Below are positions 42,650 through 51,962 of a stretch of 52,229 nucleotides of DNA, in pieces. Both the position numbers and the translations under genes were made by a program. The stretch is from NCBI RefSeq assembly GCF_001672815.1, contig NZ_LZKK01000095.1:1-52229 (forward strand). Direction: 5' to 3'. Numbering within the stretch: the stretch's first letter is position 1; every line of letters begins with the position of its first letter. Below the pieces are notes generated by a model. The model was not told the DNA's origin. It made no database searches and saw only the letters and a list, made by a program, of their open reading frames with translations. Source of the DNA: Mycobacterium sp. E796 (GTDB lineage: Bacteria; Actinomycetota; Actinomycetes; Mycobacteriales; Mycobacteriaceae).

Positions 42650-44281
42650 ATGTCCTGGGACCGTGAAGTCGATGTTGTCGTGCTCGGCAGCGGAGGCGCC
42701 GGCCTCACCGCCGCGCTAACGGCAGCGGTGGCCGGTGCGTCGGTGGAGGTCTTCGAGAAGGCCGCCACCGTCGGCGGCACCACCGCCGTGTCCGGCGGCG
42801 TGGTGTGGATTCCCGCCCACAACCGTTCTCCCGAGGGGGAATTGACGGTCGCGGATGCGTTGCGATACCTGCGCGCGCAGGCTCTCGGCGCGATGGACGA
42901 CGCGTTGGTCGAAACGTTCGTGCGGACCGGCCCGGCGATGCTCGACTTCGTCGAGACCAACAGCAAGCTGCGCTTCGAGATTGCCACCGGATTCCCCGAC
43001 TACCGACCCGAGTTGCCCGGCGGCCGGCCGGGCGGCGGACGATCACACATCCCGGCTCCATTCGACCTGAATCGATTGGGCGAGTGGGCAACCCGGATCA
43101 CGGCTTTTCCGATTGATTTTTCCAACGTGGGCTTTGACGCCGAGACGCTGGCGCGCTTGCACGCGTCGCGGTTGGACGCGGCGGCCGACGAACAACCCGG
43201 CAAGCTGTGCGTCGCCGGTGCCGCGCTGATCGCGGGTCTTCTCGACGGCGTGCTGGAGGCCGGCGCGACGGTCCACGTCGAGGCCCGCGCCGAGCAGCTC
43301 GTCGCCGACGCCGGCGAGATCATCGGAGTCCAGATCGCCGTGCCGGGACAGACCATCCGGGTGCGCGCGCGCCGCGGAGTCATCCTGGCAACCGGCGGCT
43401 TCGAATGGGATCCCGTTCTTACCCAAGCTTTTCTGCGGGGTCCGATGCACGGGGCCGTCTCCCCGCCGTACAACACCGGGGACGGGCTTCGGATGGCGAT
43501 GTCGCAGGGCGCGGATCTCGCCAACATGGGGGAAGCCTGGTGGGTACCGATCGTGCAGATCCCCGGCGACTCCATCGAAGGAAAGCCGCGAAGCCGCAGC
43601 GTCCGGCTGGAACGCACCCGCCCGCGGAGCATCATCGTCAACTCGGCCGGGCGCCGGTTCGTCAACGAGGCATCCGACTACAACTCGATGGCCGGCGCGT
43701 TCCAATACCTCGACCCCCGCGAGGGATACGTCAACGATCGCGGATGGATGGTGTTCGACTCGGTCCACCTGCAACGGTATGGCTTCCTGGGGGTCGAGCC
43801 CGGGCAGGCGGTTCCGGACTGGTTCTGCGAATCGGCGGATCTCGCCGAGCTGGCCGCCAAGACCGGCATCGACGCCGAAGGGCTCACCCGCACCATCGAG
43901 AACTGGAACCGGAATGTGGCAGCCGGCGCCGACCCCGACTTCGGGCGCGGCTCCAGCGCGTACGACGGCTACTGGGGAGACGACGCCGCTCCCACGCTCG
44001 CCGGCAAGACCCTCGGCCCGATCGACACCGCGCCGTACTACGCCGTTCCGGTGTCCATCGGCGCCATGGGCACCAAAGGCGGCCCGCGCACCGACGCCGA
44101 CGCCCGCGTCCTGCACGTCGGCGGCGACCCGATACCGGGCCTGTTCGCCGCGGGCAACGCCATGGGCGGCGTGACCGGCCGGGCCTACGGCGGGGCGGGT
44201 GGAACCATCGGCCCCGCAATGGTTTTCGGCTACCGTGCCGGTCATGCGGCGGCAACCGGGAAGTCGGTCGACCTTCAGTAG
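42650..44281 (+). CDS. KstD-like FAD-dependent dehydrogenase
   Basis: A 543-aa flavoprotein: VVVLGSGGAGLTAALTAAVA, EKAATVGGTTAVSGGVVWIP, then PYYAVPVSIGAMGTKGGPRT and YGGAGGTIGPAMVFGYRAG. It is a paralogue-type relative of the 36665 protein, with the same GxMGTxGG region. It starts 26 bases after the IclR gene and may be co-transcribed with it, hence linked to mhp regulation. It dehydrogenates or reduces an unsaturated ketone or enone; substrate unknown. Confidence 0.88.
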   Translation: MSWDREVDVVVLGSGGAGLTAALTAAVAGASVEVFEKAATVGGTTAVSGGVVWIPAHNRSPEGELTVADALRYLRAQALGAMDDALVETFVRTGPAMLDFVETNSKLRFEIATGFPDYRPELPGGRPGGGRSHIPAPFDLNRLGEWATRITAFPIDFSNVGFDAETLARLHASRLDAAADEQPGKLCVAGAALIAGLLDGVLEAGATVHVEARAEQLVADAGEIIGVQIAVPGQTIRVRARRGVILATGGFEWDPVLTQAFLRGPMHGAVSPPYNTGDGLRMAMSQGADLANMGEAWWVPIVQIPGDSIEGKPRSRSVRLERTRPRSIIVNSAGRRFVNEASDYNSMAGAFQYLDPREGYVNDRGWMVFDSVHLQRYGFLGVEPGQAVPDWFCESADLAELAAKTGIDAEGLTRTIENWNRNVAAGADPDFGRGSSAYDGYWGDDAAPTLAGKTLGPIDTAPYYAVPVSIGAMGTKGGPRTDADARVLHVGGDPIPGLFAAGNAMGGVTGRAYGGAGGTIGPAMVFGYRAGHAAATGKSVDLQ

Positions 44282-44289
44282 CGGGTTTG

Positions 44290-44663
44290 CTAGCCGAACG
44301 CGCTGGTGATGGTCGCCATGTCGAAGTAGTCGCGCCACGCGACGATCCGGTCGTCCTGCACCTCGAACACACCCATCACCGGCAACGGGAACGTCCCGCC
44401 GTCCTTTCGGCGCATCACGTCGGTTCGTTCGTTCATGACCAGGGTGCCGCGCTGACCTGACGATGGACGTTGAAGTCGATGCCGTCGAACGCCGCGAGGA
44501 ATCCCGCGATGAATTCCCTTATCGCCTCGCGGCCCCGCACCGGATCCATCGGGATGTTGTGGTAGACGGCGTCTTCGGTGAAGTAGCCCGACAGCTCGTC
44601 CGGATCGGGGGATGCCCAGCGCTTGCAGAATTCGGTTACCAGCTCATCGGCGGAACGTGTCAT
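44290..44663 (-). pseudogene. Limonene-1,2-epoxide hydrolase-like gene, frameshifted
   Basis: The N-terminal frame reads MTRSADELVTEFCKRWASPD and on to FDGIDFNVHRQV, then stops at 44433 after a nonsense tail. In another frame, from about 44456 down to 44290, the sequence continues RGTLVMNERTDVMRRKDGG, VMGVFEVQDDRIVAWRDYFD and SAFG. Together they give a full LEH/NTF2-like protein of about 124 aa. A single base appears lost near 44450-44458: a real mutation or a sequencing error. A longer 5' TTG start at 44714 is possible. Confidence 0.75.
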
Positions 44664-44710
44664 GTTTTCATGCAACACACCGAGATGCGCCAAGGCAAGG
44701 GGCGCGTCGG

Positions 44711-45598
44711 TCAATCCCCTTGTTCCGCCGGGGAAGAAAGCAGCTTTTCGGCCGCCGTGTACGGATCGTCGCGGCCGTCAACCACCGCCTCGGCGAGCCC
44801 GTCGAGGCCCGGCCGGGTCCGCAGCCGGGTTTGCGCCATCGACAGGATTTGAGCTCGGGCCCGCGCCAACCGGCGCTCGCGACTGTCGGTGCGGTGGTGA
44901 TCCTCGATGGCGGCCACCAGATCGGCGACACCCTCGCCGCGGGCGGCGATGAGGCTGACGATCGGCGCTTTGGTCTCGGCGCGCAGGTCCCGCACGGTCT
45001 GTTCGGCGCCCTCCCGGTCGGCCTTGTTCACCGCGACGATGTCGGCGACCTCGAGCACGCCCGCCTTGGCCGCCTGCACCGCGTCCCCTGTGCCCGGATT
45101 GAGGATGACGACGGTCGGGTCGGCGACGGCGGCGATTTCGATCTCCGACTGGCCCACTCCCACCGTCTCCAGCAGCACCACGTCATACCCGATGGCGCCG
45201 AGCAGCCGGATGGCCGCGGGAACCGCGGCGGCCAGCCCCCCGATGTGACCGCGGGTCGCCACCGAGCGGATCAGGACGTCGGAGTCGTTGATATGCGCGG
45301 TCATTCGGATCCGGTCGCCCAGCAGCGCCCCGCCGCTGAACGGCGACGACGGGTCCACGGCCAGCACGGCCACCCGGCTCCCGCGTTCGCGGTAGGCGCC
45401 GACCAGGGCACCGACCGTCGTCGACTTGCCCGCGCCCGGCGGCCCGGTGATGCCGATGACGCGGACGTCGACGGCGGATGACGGCCCGATGCTCGCCAGC
45501 ACCTCGTCCCGCCGGTCGCCCTCGACAAGGCTGAGCAGCCGACCCGCCGCGCGCGGAGATCCGTTGCGCGCTCCCGCAATCAGGTCGGCGATCGTCAT
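44711..45598 (-). CDS. meaB: Methylmalonyl-CoA mutase-associated GTPase MeaB (ArgK)
   Basis: A 295-aa G3E-type GTPase: P-loop GITGPPGAGKST (49-60), VDPSSPFSGGALLGDR, ETVGVGQSE and NKAD (191-194). MeaB protects and loads methylmalonyl-CoA mutase. No mutase gene is in the window. It follows a thiolase by 7 bases, suggesting the pathway yields propionyl-CoA, whose methylmalonyl branch would need MeaB. Slightly shorter than many family members at the N-terminus. Confidence 0.9.
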   Translation of the reverse strand: MTIADLIAGARNGSPRAAGRLLSLVEGDRRDEVLASIGPSSAVDVRVIGITGPPGAGKSTTVGALVGAYRERGSRVAVLAVDPSSPFSGGALLGDRIRMTAHINDSDVLIRSVATRGHIGGLAAAVPAAIRLLGAIGYDVVLLETVGVGQSEIEIAAVADPTVVILNPGTGDAVQAAKAGVLEVADIVAVNKADREGAEQTVRDLRAETKAPIVSLIAARGEGVADLVAAIEDHHRTDSRERRLARARAQILSMAQTRLRTRPGLDGLAEAVVDGRDDPYTAAEKLLSSPAEQGD

Positions 45599-45605
45599 GT
45601 GCGAA

Positions 45606-46745
45606 TTATGGCGCAGCGACCTCGATAACCGTCGCCGAACCCATTCCGCCGCCCGCGCACATGGCCGCCACCGCTATTCCGCCACCGCGGCGGCGCAATT
45701 CGTGCACCAGGGTGACCAGCATCCGAGCCCCGGTTGCCGCAACCGGGTGTCCCAGCGAGCAGCCGCTACCGTTGACGTTGACCTTCTCGGGGTCCAGGTC
45801 GAGCAGCTTGATCGTGGCCACGCACATCGCCGCGAACGCCTCGTTGATTTCGAACAGGTCCACATCCGAGATCGAAAGCCCCGCCCGTGCAAGCGCTTTC
45901 GGTATGGCTTGGACGGGTGCCAAACCGGTGATGGCCGGATCGACGCCGACGGACGCCCAGGACCGCACGGTGGCCAGCGCGGGCAGGCCGAGGGCGTCGC
46001 TCGCGATGGTCAGCACGGCCGCACCATCGTTGGCGCCGCAGGCGTTGCCCGCGGTGATCGAGAAGCCCTCGATCTCCGGATGCAGCGGCTTGAGCGCGGC
46101 CAGCTTCTCCATGGTGGTGTCCCGGCGCGGGTGCTCGTCGACCGAGAACAGCCCGTGTGGCGTCTCGATCGGGACGACCTCTTCCTTGAAGCGCCCCTCG
46201 TCGATCGCGGCGATGGCATTGCGGTGCGACCGCAGCGCCCACGCGTCCATCTCCTCGCGACTAACGCCCGCCTTGACCGCGGCGTTCCAGCCCACGGTGA
46301 TCGACATGTCCATGTTCGGTGCGTCGGGCCGGTCCGGGTGGGTCGGCGGGAACCAGTCGACCCATTCCCCGTCGACCTGGATCCGCGACCGCGGGGAGGT
46401 CGACGCCGAGTTCACGCCGCCGGCAATGACGAGCTGATCCATCCCGGCCCGCACGCTTGCCGCCGCACTCTGCACCGCCGCCTGCCCTGCCGCGCAGTGC
46501 CGGTTGTTGGCCAGGCCCGGCACCTGGGGCAGGCCCGCGGTGATGGCCGCGTGCCGGGCAACGACTCCCCCGCCGTAGAGGCCCTCACCCAGGATCACGT
46601 CGTCGACCAGAGCGGGGTCGAGATCCCTGGCCGCCTCGCTGACCACGTGGTGGGCGAGGTCGAATGCGCTGGTGTCGCGCAGCGTCCCCTTGCGGGCGGT
46701 GCCGATGGGGGTGCGCAGGGCGGACACAATGACGGCTTCGGGCAC
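45606..46745 (-). CDS. Acetyl-CoA acyltransferase (thiolase)
   Basis: A 379-aa thiolase with nucleophile Cys in NNRHCAAGQAAV (C84), NEAFAAM, GSGCSLGHPVAATGARM (His about 333) and AAMCAGGGMG (C363). The catalytic set is intact, with an unusual CAAG after the nucleophile where CxSG is common. GTG 46745 has GGAGAAAA upstream. First gene of a thiolase, MeaB, LEH-like operon with the GAGAAT-N3-ATTCTC palindrome 55 bases before the start. Confidence 0.93.
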   Translation of the reverse strand: MPEAVIVSALRTPIGTARKGTLRDTSAFDLAHHVVSEAARDLDPALVDDVILGEGLYGGGVVARHAAITAGLPQVPGLANNRHCAAGQAAVQSAAASVRAGMDQLVIAGGVNSASTSPRSRIQVDGEWVDWFPPTHPDRPDAPNMDMSITVGWNAAVKAGVSREEMDAWALRSHRNAIAAIDEGRFKEEVVPIETPHGLFSVDEHPRRDTTMEKLAALKPLHPEIEGFSITAGNACGANDGAAVLTIASDALGLPALATVRSWASVGVDPAITGLAPVQAIPKALARAGLSISDVDLFEINEAFAAMCVATIKLLDLDPEKVNVNGSGCSLGHPVAATGARMLVTLVHELRRRGGGIAVAAMCAGGGMGSATVIEVAAP

Positions 46746-46800
46746 GGGTTTTCTCCAGTTCGGCGAGCGCAATGCGGACGGAAGCCACCCGCACATTCAC

Positions 46801-46815
46801 GAGAATCTTATTCTC
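46801..46815. promoter_or_regulatory. GAGAAT-CTT-ATTCTC operator-like palindrome
   Basis: Perfect 6-3-6 palindrome between the thiolase start (-) and the padC stop (-). Same arms as at 10665 and 17952. It should control the thiolase operon. Confidence 0.7.
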
Positions 46816-46849
46816 TCATTGTGAGAGCGCCAGTTGCAACAAGGCACCG

Positions 46850-47462
<613 letters not shown>

Positions 47463-47497
47463 TCCGGTGGACGTATTGAACGTTGGGAGGCGACGCA

Positions 47498-47731
47498 ATG
47501 ACGATGTGGGACGGCGGAAGCGGTTGGGGTTGGTGCGACACATTCGCGCACTTTTCGGGGATGGCGACATCGTGGGCCGTCGCACTCGTCGGTGTCGCCC
47601 TTGCGATCGGCTTTGCGATCGGTCAGCGCAATGATCCGGCAGGCATCGGGGCTCAACCCAAAGGCGGGGTGGCACCGCGGATTTCCCGAGACGAAAGGGA
47701 CCACGACGAATTCTGGCGCCGGCTGATGTAG
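47498..47731 (+). CDS. Small single-pass membrane protein, possibly metal-regulated
   Basis: A 77-aa protein: a Trp/Gly-rich N-terminus with one Cys (MTMWDGGSGWGWCDTF), one transmembrane segment (ATSWAVALVGVALAIGFAIG), and a charged tail ending ERDHDEFWRRLM, reminiscent of SHOCT-like tails. GGGAGG is well placed before the ATG at 47498. Not confidently assigned to a family. The CsoR-like promoter upstream suggests copper- or metal-responsive expression. Confidence 0.7.
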   Translation: MTMWDGGSGWGWCDTFAHFSGMATSWAVALVGVALAIGFAIGQRNDPAGIGAQPKGGVAPRISRDERDHDEFWRRLM

Positions 47732-47816
47732 CGGCGCGAAGCCAACGGCCCATGACTTGCCTACACTGCTGGTGAGATAGCGGCTCGACACCTGATCCAG
47801 GGGGCTTCGGCTGAGC

Positions 47817-48698
47817 ATGACCGGTGACGCGACATTGCTTGAAGGGACGATCGCGGTCCCGGGCGGCAACGTGTGGTTCAAACGCATCGGTGGAGGCACT
47901 GGTCACCCACTGCTTGTGGTCCACGGAGGCCCCGGGCTGCCGCACCAATACTTGAGCTCGCTGCAACGGTTGGCCGACGAGCGAGAGGTCATCTTCTGGG
48001 ACCAGCTCGGCTGCGGGAATTCCGACTGTCCGTCCGACCCGGGACTTTGGACGATGGAGCGGTCGGTTGCCGAGATGGACGCCGTCGTAAGAGGCCTGGG
48101 ACTGAGTCGCTTCCATATCTTCGGCAACTCCTGGGGCGGAATGCTGGCGCAACAATATGTGCTCGATGTGCCCTCGGGAGCCGCCAGCCTGACGATCTCC
48201 AACAGCATCGCGTCGATACCCGAGTTCTCGAACATGGTGGCGCGCTTGAAATCCGAGCTGGACCCGGCAACCCAGTCGGCCATCGACCGTCACGAAGCGG
48301 CCGGCACCACCCATGCCGCCGAATACCAGGCCGCCATCCGCACCTGGAACGAAACCTATCTGTGCCGCGTGCGTCCCTGGCCAGGGGACCTCGAGGACGC
48401 GTTTCGGGGGATGGGAGCCGAGATCTTCGAAACGATGTTCGGCCCCAGCGACTTTCACATCGTCGGAACCATCCGGAGCTGGGATGTGTTCGACCGATTG
48501 CCCGAGATCGCATTGCCGACCCTCGTCGTCGCCGGCAGGTTCGACGAGTGTGTGCCCGAACACGCATGGGAAATTCACCGGCGCATACCGGGTTCGCGAT
48601 TCGAGCTGTTCGAGTCGAGCGCTCACATGCCGTTCATCGAGGAGCCCGAGAAGTTCGACCAGGTCATGCGCGAATTCTTGCGCCTGCAGGACCGATAG
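47817..48698 (+). CDS. Proline iminopeptidase-like alpha/beta hydrolase (S33)
   Basis: A 293-aa hydrolase: HGGPGLPHQYLSSL (S33 HGGPG motif), FWDQLGCGNSD, GNSWGG (nucleophile Ser), GRFDECVPEHAWE (Asp) and ESSAHMPFIEEPEKF (His). Usually these release N-terminal proline or hydrolyse small amides; the substrate here is not clear. Monocistronic, with the ATG set by the family start rather than a strong ribosome site. Convergent with the crotonase gene 3 bases on. Confidence 0.88.
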   Translation: MTGDATLLEGTIAVPGGNVWFKRIGGGTGHPLLVVHGGPGLPHQYLSSLQRLADEREVIFWDQLGCGNSDCPSDPGLWTMERSVAEMDAVVRGLGLSRFHIFGNSWGGMLAQQYVLDVPSGAASLTISNSIASIPEFSNMVARLKSELDPATQSAIDRHEAAGTTHAAEYQAAIRTWNETYLCRVRPWPGDLEDAFRGMGAEIFETMFGPSDFHIVGTIRSWDVFDRLPEIALPTLVVAGRFDECVPEHAWEIHRRIPGSRFELFESSAHMPFIEEPEKFDQVMREFLRLQDR

Positions 48699-48701
48699 CG
48701 A

Positions 48702-49469
48702 TCAGTTCTTGCCGGCGTTCAGCTTGGCGACGATGGACCGGAAATCGTCGGTGGTGAACGACTGGTGCTCGGCCGAAAGCGCGTAGTCCAGGCTGGCCAG
48801 CACCGCGCGCTCCAAGTGAATGTTGAGCACTCGCTTGGTGCTCTCGACCGCCTGCTGGGGCAATTCCAAAATCTTTTTGGCGCAGGCGATTGCCTCGGCG
48901 ACGGGGTCGGCCGCCACATGGTTGGCCAGTCCCAGCTCGACGGCGCGCTGCGCGCTGATGCGGGTTCCGGTCAGCGCGTATTCCTTGGCCAGCAGCAGGC
49001 TGATGTGCAGCGGCCAGGTCAACGGCCCGCCGTCAGCCGCCACCAGGCCCACCTGCACGTGCGGGTCGGCGAGGAAGGCGTTCTCGGCGATGTAGACGAT
49101 GTCGCTCAGCGCAACGAGGCTGCAGCCGAGGCCGACGGCCGGCCCATTCACGGCCGCCACCACGGGAATCCGGCATCGCGCCATGCCGAGCACGATCTCG
49201 CGTCCATCCCGGATGGTCTTGGCGCGCAGGGCGGCGTCCTGGGACAGCTCTTGGAGGTAGGCGAAATCTCCACCGGCCGAAAACGCCTTTCCGCTGCCGG
49301 TCAGCACCGCCGCGCGCGCCTCGGGATCGTCGGTCAGCCGCTGCCACAACCGCGCGAGGCCGACGTGCAGGTTGTCGTTGACCGCGTTGAGGTCGTCCGG
49401 GCGGTTCAACGTGATGATCCGTAACGCCCCGTCGGCGCGGACATCGATTTCGCTTGGCATGTCGTACAT
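48702..49469 (-). CDS. Enoyl-CoA hydratase/isomerase family protein
   Basis: A 255-aa crotonase with oxyanion-hole segments GSGKAFSAGGDFAYL and NGPAVGLGCSLVALSD. The second catalytic position has Asp (LVAADGGPLTW, about D146) instead of Glu, so the activity may be isomerase-like. ATG 49469 follows the upstream dehydrogenase stop directly, with GGGAG before it. Last gene of the fadD-fadE-fadE-ech operon. It hydrates or isomerises an enoyl-CoA. Confidence 0.88.
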   Translation of the reverse strand: MYDMPSEIDVRADGALRIITLNRPDDLNAVNDNLHVGLARLWQRLTDDPEARAAVLTGSGKAFSAGGDFAYLQELSQDAALRAKTIRDGREIVLGMARCRIPVVAAVNGPAVGLGCSLVALSDIVYIAENAFLADPHVQVGLVAADGGPLTWPLHISLLLAKEYALTGTRISAQRAVELGLANHVAADPVAEAIACAKKILELPQQAVESTKRVLNIHLERAVLASLDYALSAEHQSFTTDDFRSIVAKLNAGKN

Positions 49470-50567
49470 TCAGACTCCCAATCCCAGGATCCGCGAGGCG
49501 ATGATGTTCTTCTGTATCTGTGACGTTCCGCCCATCACGCTCTGCGCGCGACTGTAGAGATAGGCACTGAGCAGGTCCGGATCGCGGGTCCCGGTGACCG
49601 CCAGCGCGGCGTGCCCGACCGATTGCTCGACCCAGGTCATCAGCAGCTTATCGAGCGATCCCTCCGGGCCGTGTGAGACGCCGTCCAGCTGCTCGGACAG
49701 GCGCCGCCGAACATGATGGGTCAGCATTTCCGACTCGACCGCCGCCCACGCGAGCTCTTCGGGAACCGGTGCCCCATCGTTCGAGTTGCGCGCGAACAGG
49801 TTTCGGACCAGCTTGCCGTATCGGGCCGCGTAGCCGAGCGTGGAGGGCTCACGCTCGTGCCCGACGACGGTCATGGCTACGGCCCAGCCCTCCCCGGGGG
49901 CGCCGACCATCCGGTCCGCGGGCACCGTGGCGCCGTCGAAGAACACCTGGCCGAATTCGTTGGTGACGCCGTTCATCATCCGCAACGGGCGCTGTTGCAC
50001 GCCGGGCTGTTTCATATCGAGCACGAACGCCGACAGGCCGCGGTGGCGTTTAGCATCGGGATCCGTGCGGGCCAACAGCAGACACCAGTCCGCGACATCG
50101 GAGTAGCTGGTCCAAATCTTGTGCCCGTGCACCACATAGGTGTCGCCCTCGCGGGTGGCGGTGGTGGTCAACGATGCCAGATCCGAGCCGGCGCCGGGCT
50201 CGCTGAAGCCCTGGCACCACCGCTCGGTGCCGTTGATGATGCCGGGCAGGAAGCGCTTCCGAAGCTCGTCACTGCCGTGCCGCCCGATGCCGAAAACCAG
50301 ATAGCCCACGCTGGGACGGGGCGGAGCGCCGGCGCGCACCAGCTCCTCGTCGACGATGACGTCGTACACGGGTGCCAAATCCTGGCCACCGTAGTCACGG
50401 GGCCAGGACAGCCCGAAAAAGCCGTTGTCATAGAGGGCCCGGTGCCAGTCGGCCATGCGTTCCCAGTACTCGTCCCCGGAGCCGGAATACTCCTTGGCGT
50501 GCAACGCAAGCCACGACCGCAGGCGCTCCCGGAAGGCGGCCTCGTCGGGCGAATCACGAAAGTCCAA
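49470..50567 (-). CDS. Acyl-CoA dehydrogenase, larger subunit of a probable heteromer
   Basis: A 365-aa flavoprotein: WCQGFSEPGAGSDLASLTT, YVVHGHKIWTSYSDVADWC and the terminal VMGGTSQIQKNIIASRILGL. EGT is GGT. The gene overlaps its upstream partner by 14 bases, with a TTG start and GGAG 8 bases upstream. Same arrangement as the 14483/15584 pair. Should accept an acyl-CoA made by the adjacent ligase. Confidence 0.9.
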   Translation of the reverse strand: MDFRDSPDEAAFRERLRSWLALHAKEYSGSGDEYWERMADWHRALYDNGFFGLSWPRDYGGQDLAPVYDVIVDEELVRAGAPPRPSVGYLVFGIGRHGSDELRKRFLPGIINGTERWCQGFSEPGAGSDLASLTTTATREGDTYVVHGHKIWTSYSDVADWCLLLARTDPDAKRHRGLSAFVLDMKQPGVQQRPLRMMNGVTNEFGQVFFDGATVPADRMVGAPGEGWAVAMTVVGHEREPSTLGYAARYGKLVRNLFARNSNDGAPVPEELAWAAVESEMLTHHVRRRLSEQLDGVSHGPEGSLDKLLMTWVEQSVGHAALAVTGTRDPDLLSAYLYSRAQSVMGGTSQIQKNIIASRILGLGV

Positions 50568-51459
50568 AGTCGATCTCCTTATACGTGACGGGCCACAGTT
50601 CGGTCGATGTCAGCGCGCGACGCAGGTAGACGTGGGCGATGCATTCCCAGGTGTTGCCGATGCCACCGTGCACCTGAACCGCCGTCTCGCAGACGGTGCG
50701 CGTCGCACGCGCGCAGTAGACCTTGGCGATCTGGGCGGCCCTGATCGCCTCGGGCGGCGCGAGCTCGTCCACCGCCCATGCGGCGTGGCGCAGCACGCTC
50801 ACCGAACCTTCGATCAGCGCCAGGCTTTCGGCCAACAGGTGTGCGATCGCCTGATAGGAGCCAATCGTTTTGCCGTACTGCTCACGGATTTTCGCGTAGT
50901 CGCAGGCGACCGCGTGCGCGCCGCGCGCGATGCCGACCAGGTCCGCGGTCGTGGTGACCAGCGCCAGCGCCCGCCACCGCCCGGCCACGTCGGACGACAC
51001 CTCGCCCAGAGTCGTCGGCGACCCCACCGCGTCGGCCTCGGCGCGGGTCAGGTCGGCGCCGGCGCGACCGGCGGCCACGTCGGTGGCCAGGACCGAGGTG
51101 CCGGACAGCGACAGAGCCCGCCGCGCGCCGCGGGCGTCGATCACCCGGCCGTCCACCGCGATGGTCGAATCCCCACTTTCGGCACCGACGTGGCGCGCCA
51201 GATCGTCGGCCAGTACCGGCCCCAGGAACGGTGCATCGACCAGTCGGCGGCCGAATTCCTCGGCGACGACGGCCACTTCGACGCCTGTGGCGCCGTCGGA
51301 GCGCAGCGACCGCCACCCGGTCATTTCAATCTGCTTGTCCAGCCGCGCGATTCGGTTCGAGTCGTCGAGATCCTGCACGGCCCCGGGTCCGAGATCGTCG
51401 GCCAGCTTGGCGGCGGCGTCGCGCAGCTGCTGCTGTTCAGCCGTCAGACGTACATCCAT
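50554..51459 (-). CDS. Acyl-CoA dehydrogenase-like protein, smaller subunit
   Basis: A 301-aa protein. The N-terminus DVRLTAEQQQLRDAAAKLAD begins like an acyl-CoA dehydrogenase. The C-terminal helical half is clear (YAKIREQYGKTIGSYQAIAH, VQVHGGIGNTWECIAHVYLR). It lacks the SEPGxGSD loop and ends before a QI motif, so it is the FAD-sharing partner of the next gene. It overlaps the ligase gene by 23 bases. Confidence 0.88.
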   Translation of the reverse strand: MDVRLTAEQQQLRDAAAKLADDLGPGAVQDLDDSNRIARLDKQIEMTGWRSLRSDGATGVEVAVVAEEFGRRLVDAPFLGPVLADDLARHVGAESGDSTIAVDGRVIDARGARRALSLSGTSVLATDVAAGRAGADLTRAEADAVGSPTTLGEVSSDVAGRWRALALVTTTADLVGIARGAHAVACDYAKIREQYGKTIGSYQAIAHLLAESLALIEGSVSVLRHAAWAVDELAPPEAIRAAQIAKVYCARATRTVCETAVQVHGGIGNTWECIAHVYLRRALTSTELWPVTYKEIDFGLS

Positions 51460-51962
51460 AGGACTCCTTCAGCACTCGGCGCAGCACCTTGCCCGAGGGC
51501 AGCCGCGGAATGTCGTCCACGAACACGATGCGGCTCAGGTGTTTGTAGGACGCTAGCTTCTCGTCCACGCGGGCGGTGAGGTCGGATGGGTCGACGGGCG
51601 CGCACGGCGCGACGGCGGCGACGATCGCCTCACCGTTGATGCCGTCGGGAACGCCGAACACGGCGCAGTCCTTGACGGCCGGGTGGCCGTGCAGCACCGT
51701 CTCGATCTCGGCGGGCGCGACCTGAAAACCCCGAACTTTGATCATCTCTTTAAGGCGGTCGGTGATCCGCAGCCAACCGGCGCCGTCGAGCCAGCCGACG
51801 TCCCCCGTGCGATACCAGCCGTCGCGGATCGCCTCGGCGGTCGCCTCGGCGGGCAGATAGCCGGCCATCAACGACATCGATCGCGCCTGGATCTCGCCGA
51901 CCTCTCCCGGGCCGACGGGCTGGCCCGTCTCCAACGAGACCACGCGCACGTCCACCCCCGGC
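51437..51962 (-). CDS. Acyl-CoA synthetase (AMP-binding), C-terminal part
   Basis: The frame runs from the fold-back junction: PGVDVRVVSLETGQPVGPGE, then GWYRTGDVGWLDGAG (A7-A8), RLKEMIKVRGFQVAPAEIE (A8 hinge) and PRLPSGKVLRRVL (A10 Lys). It is a FadD-type adenylating enzyme. The upstream half is missing because the assembly folds back at 51962; part of it is found on the opposite strand at 51963-52152. It overlaps the dehydrogenase downstream by 23 bases and is the first preserved gene of that operon. Confidence 0.88.
51886..51962. repeat. Inner arm of right-end inverted repeat
   Basis: Exact reverse complement of 52153-52229 over 77 bases, with a 190-base spacer. This copy is continuous with the ligase C-terminal coding sequence. 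Confidence 0.92.
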
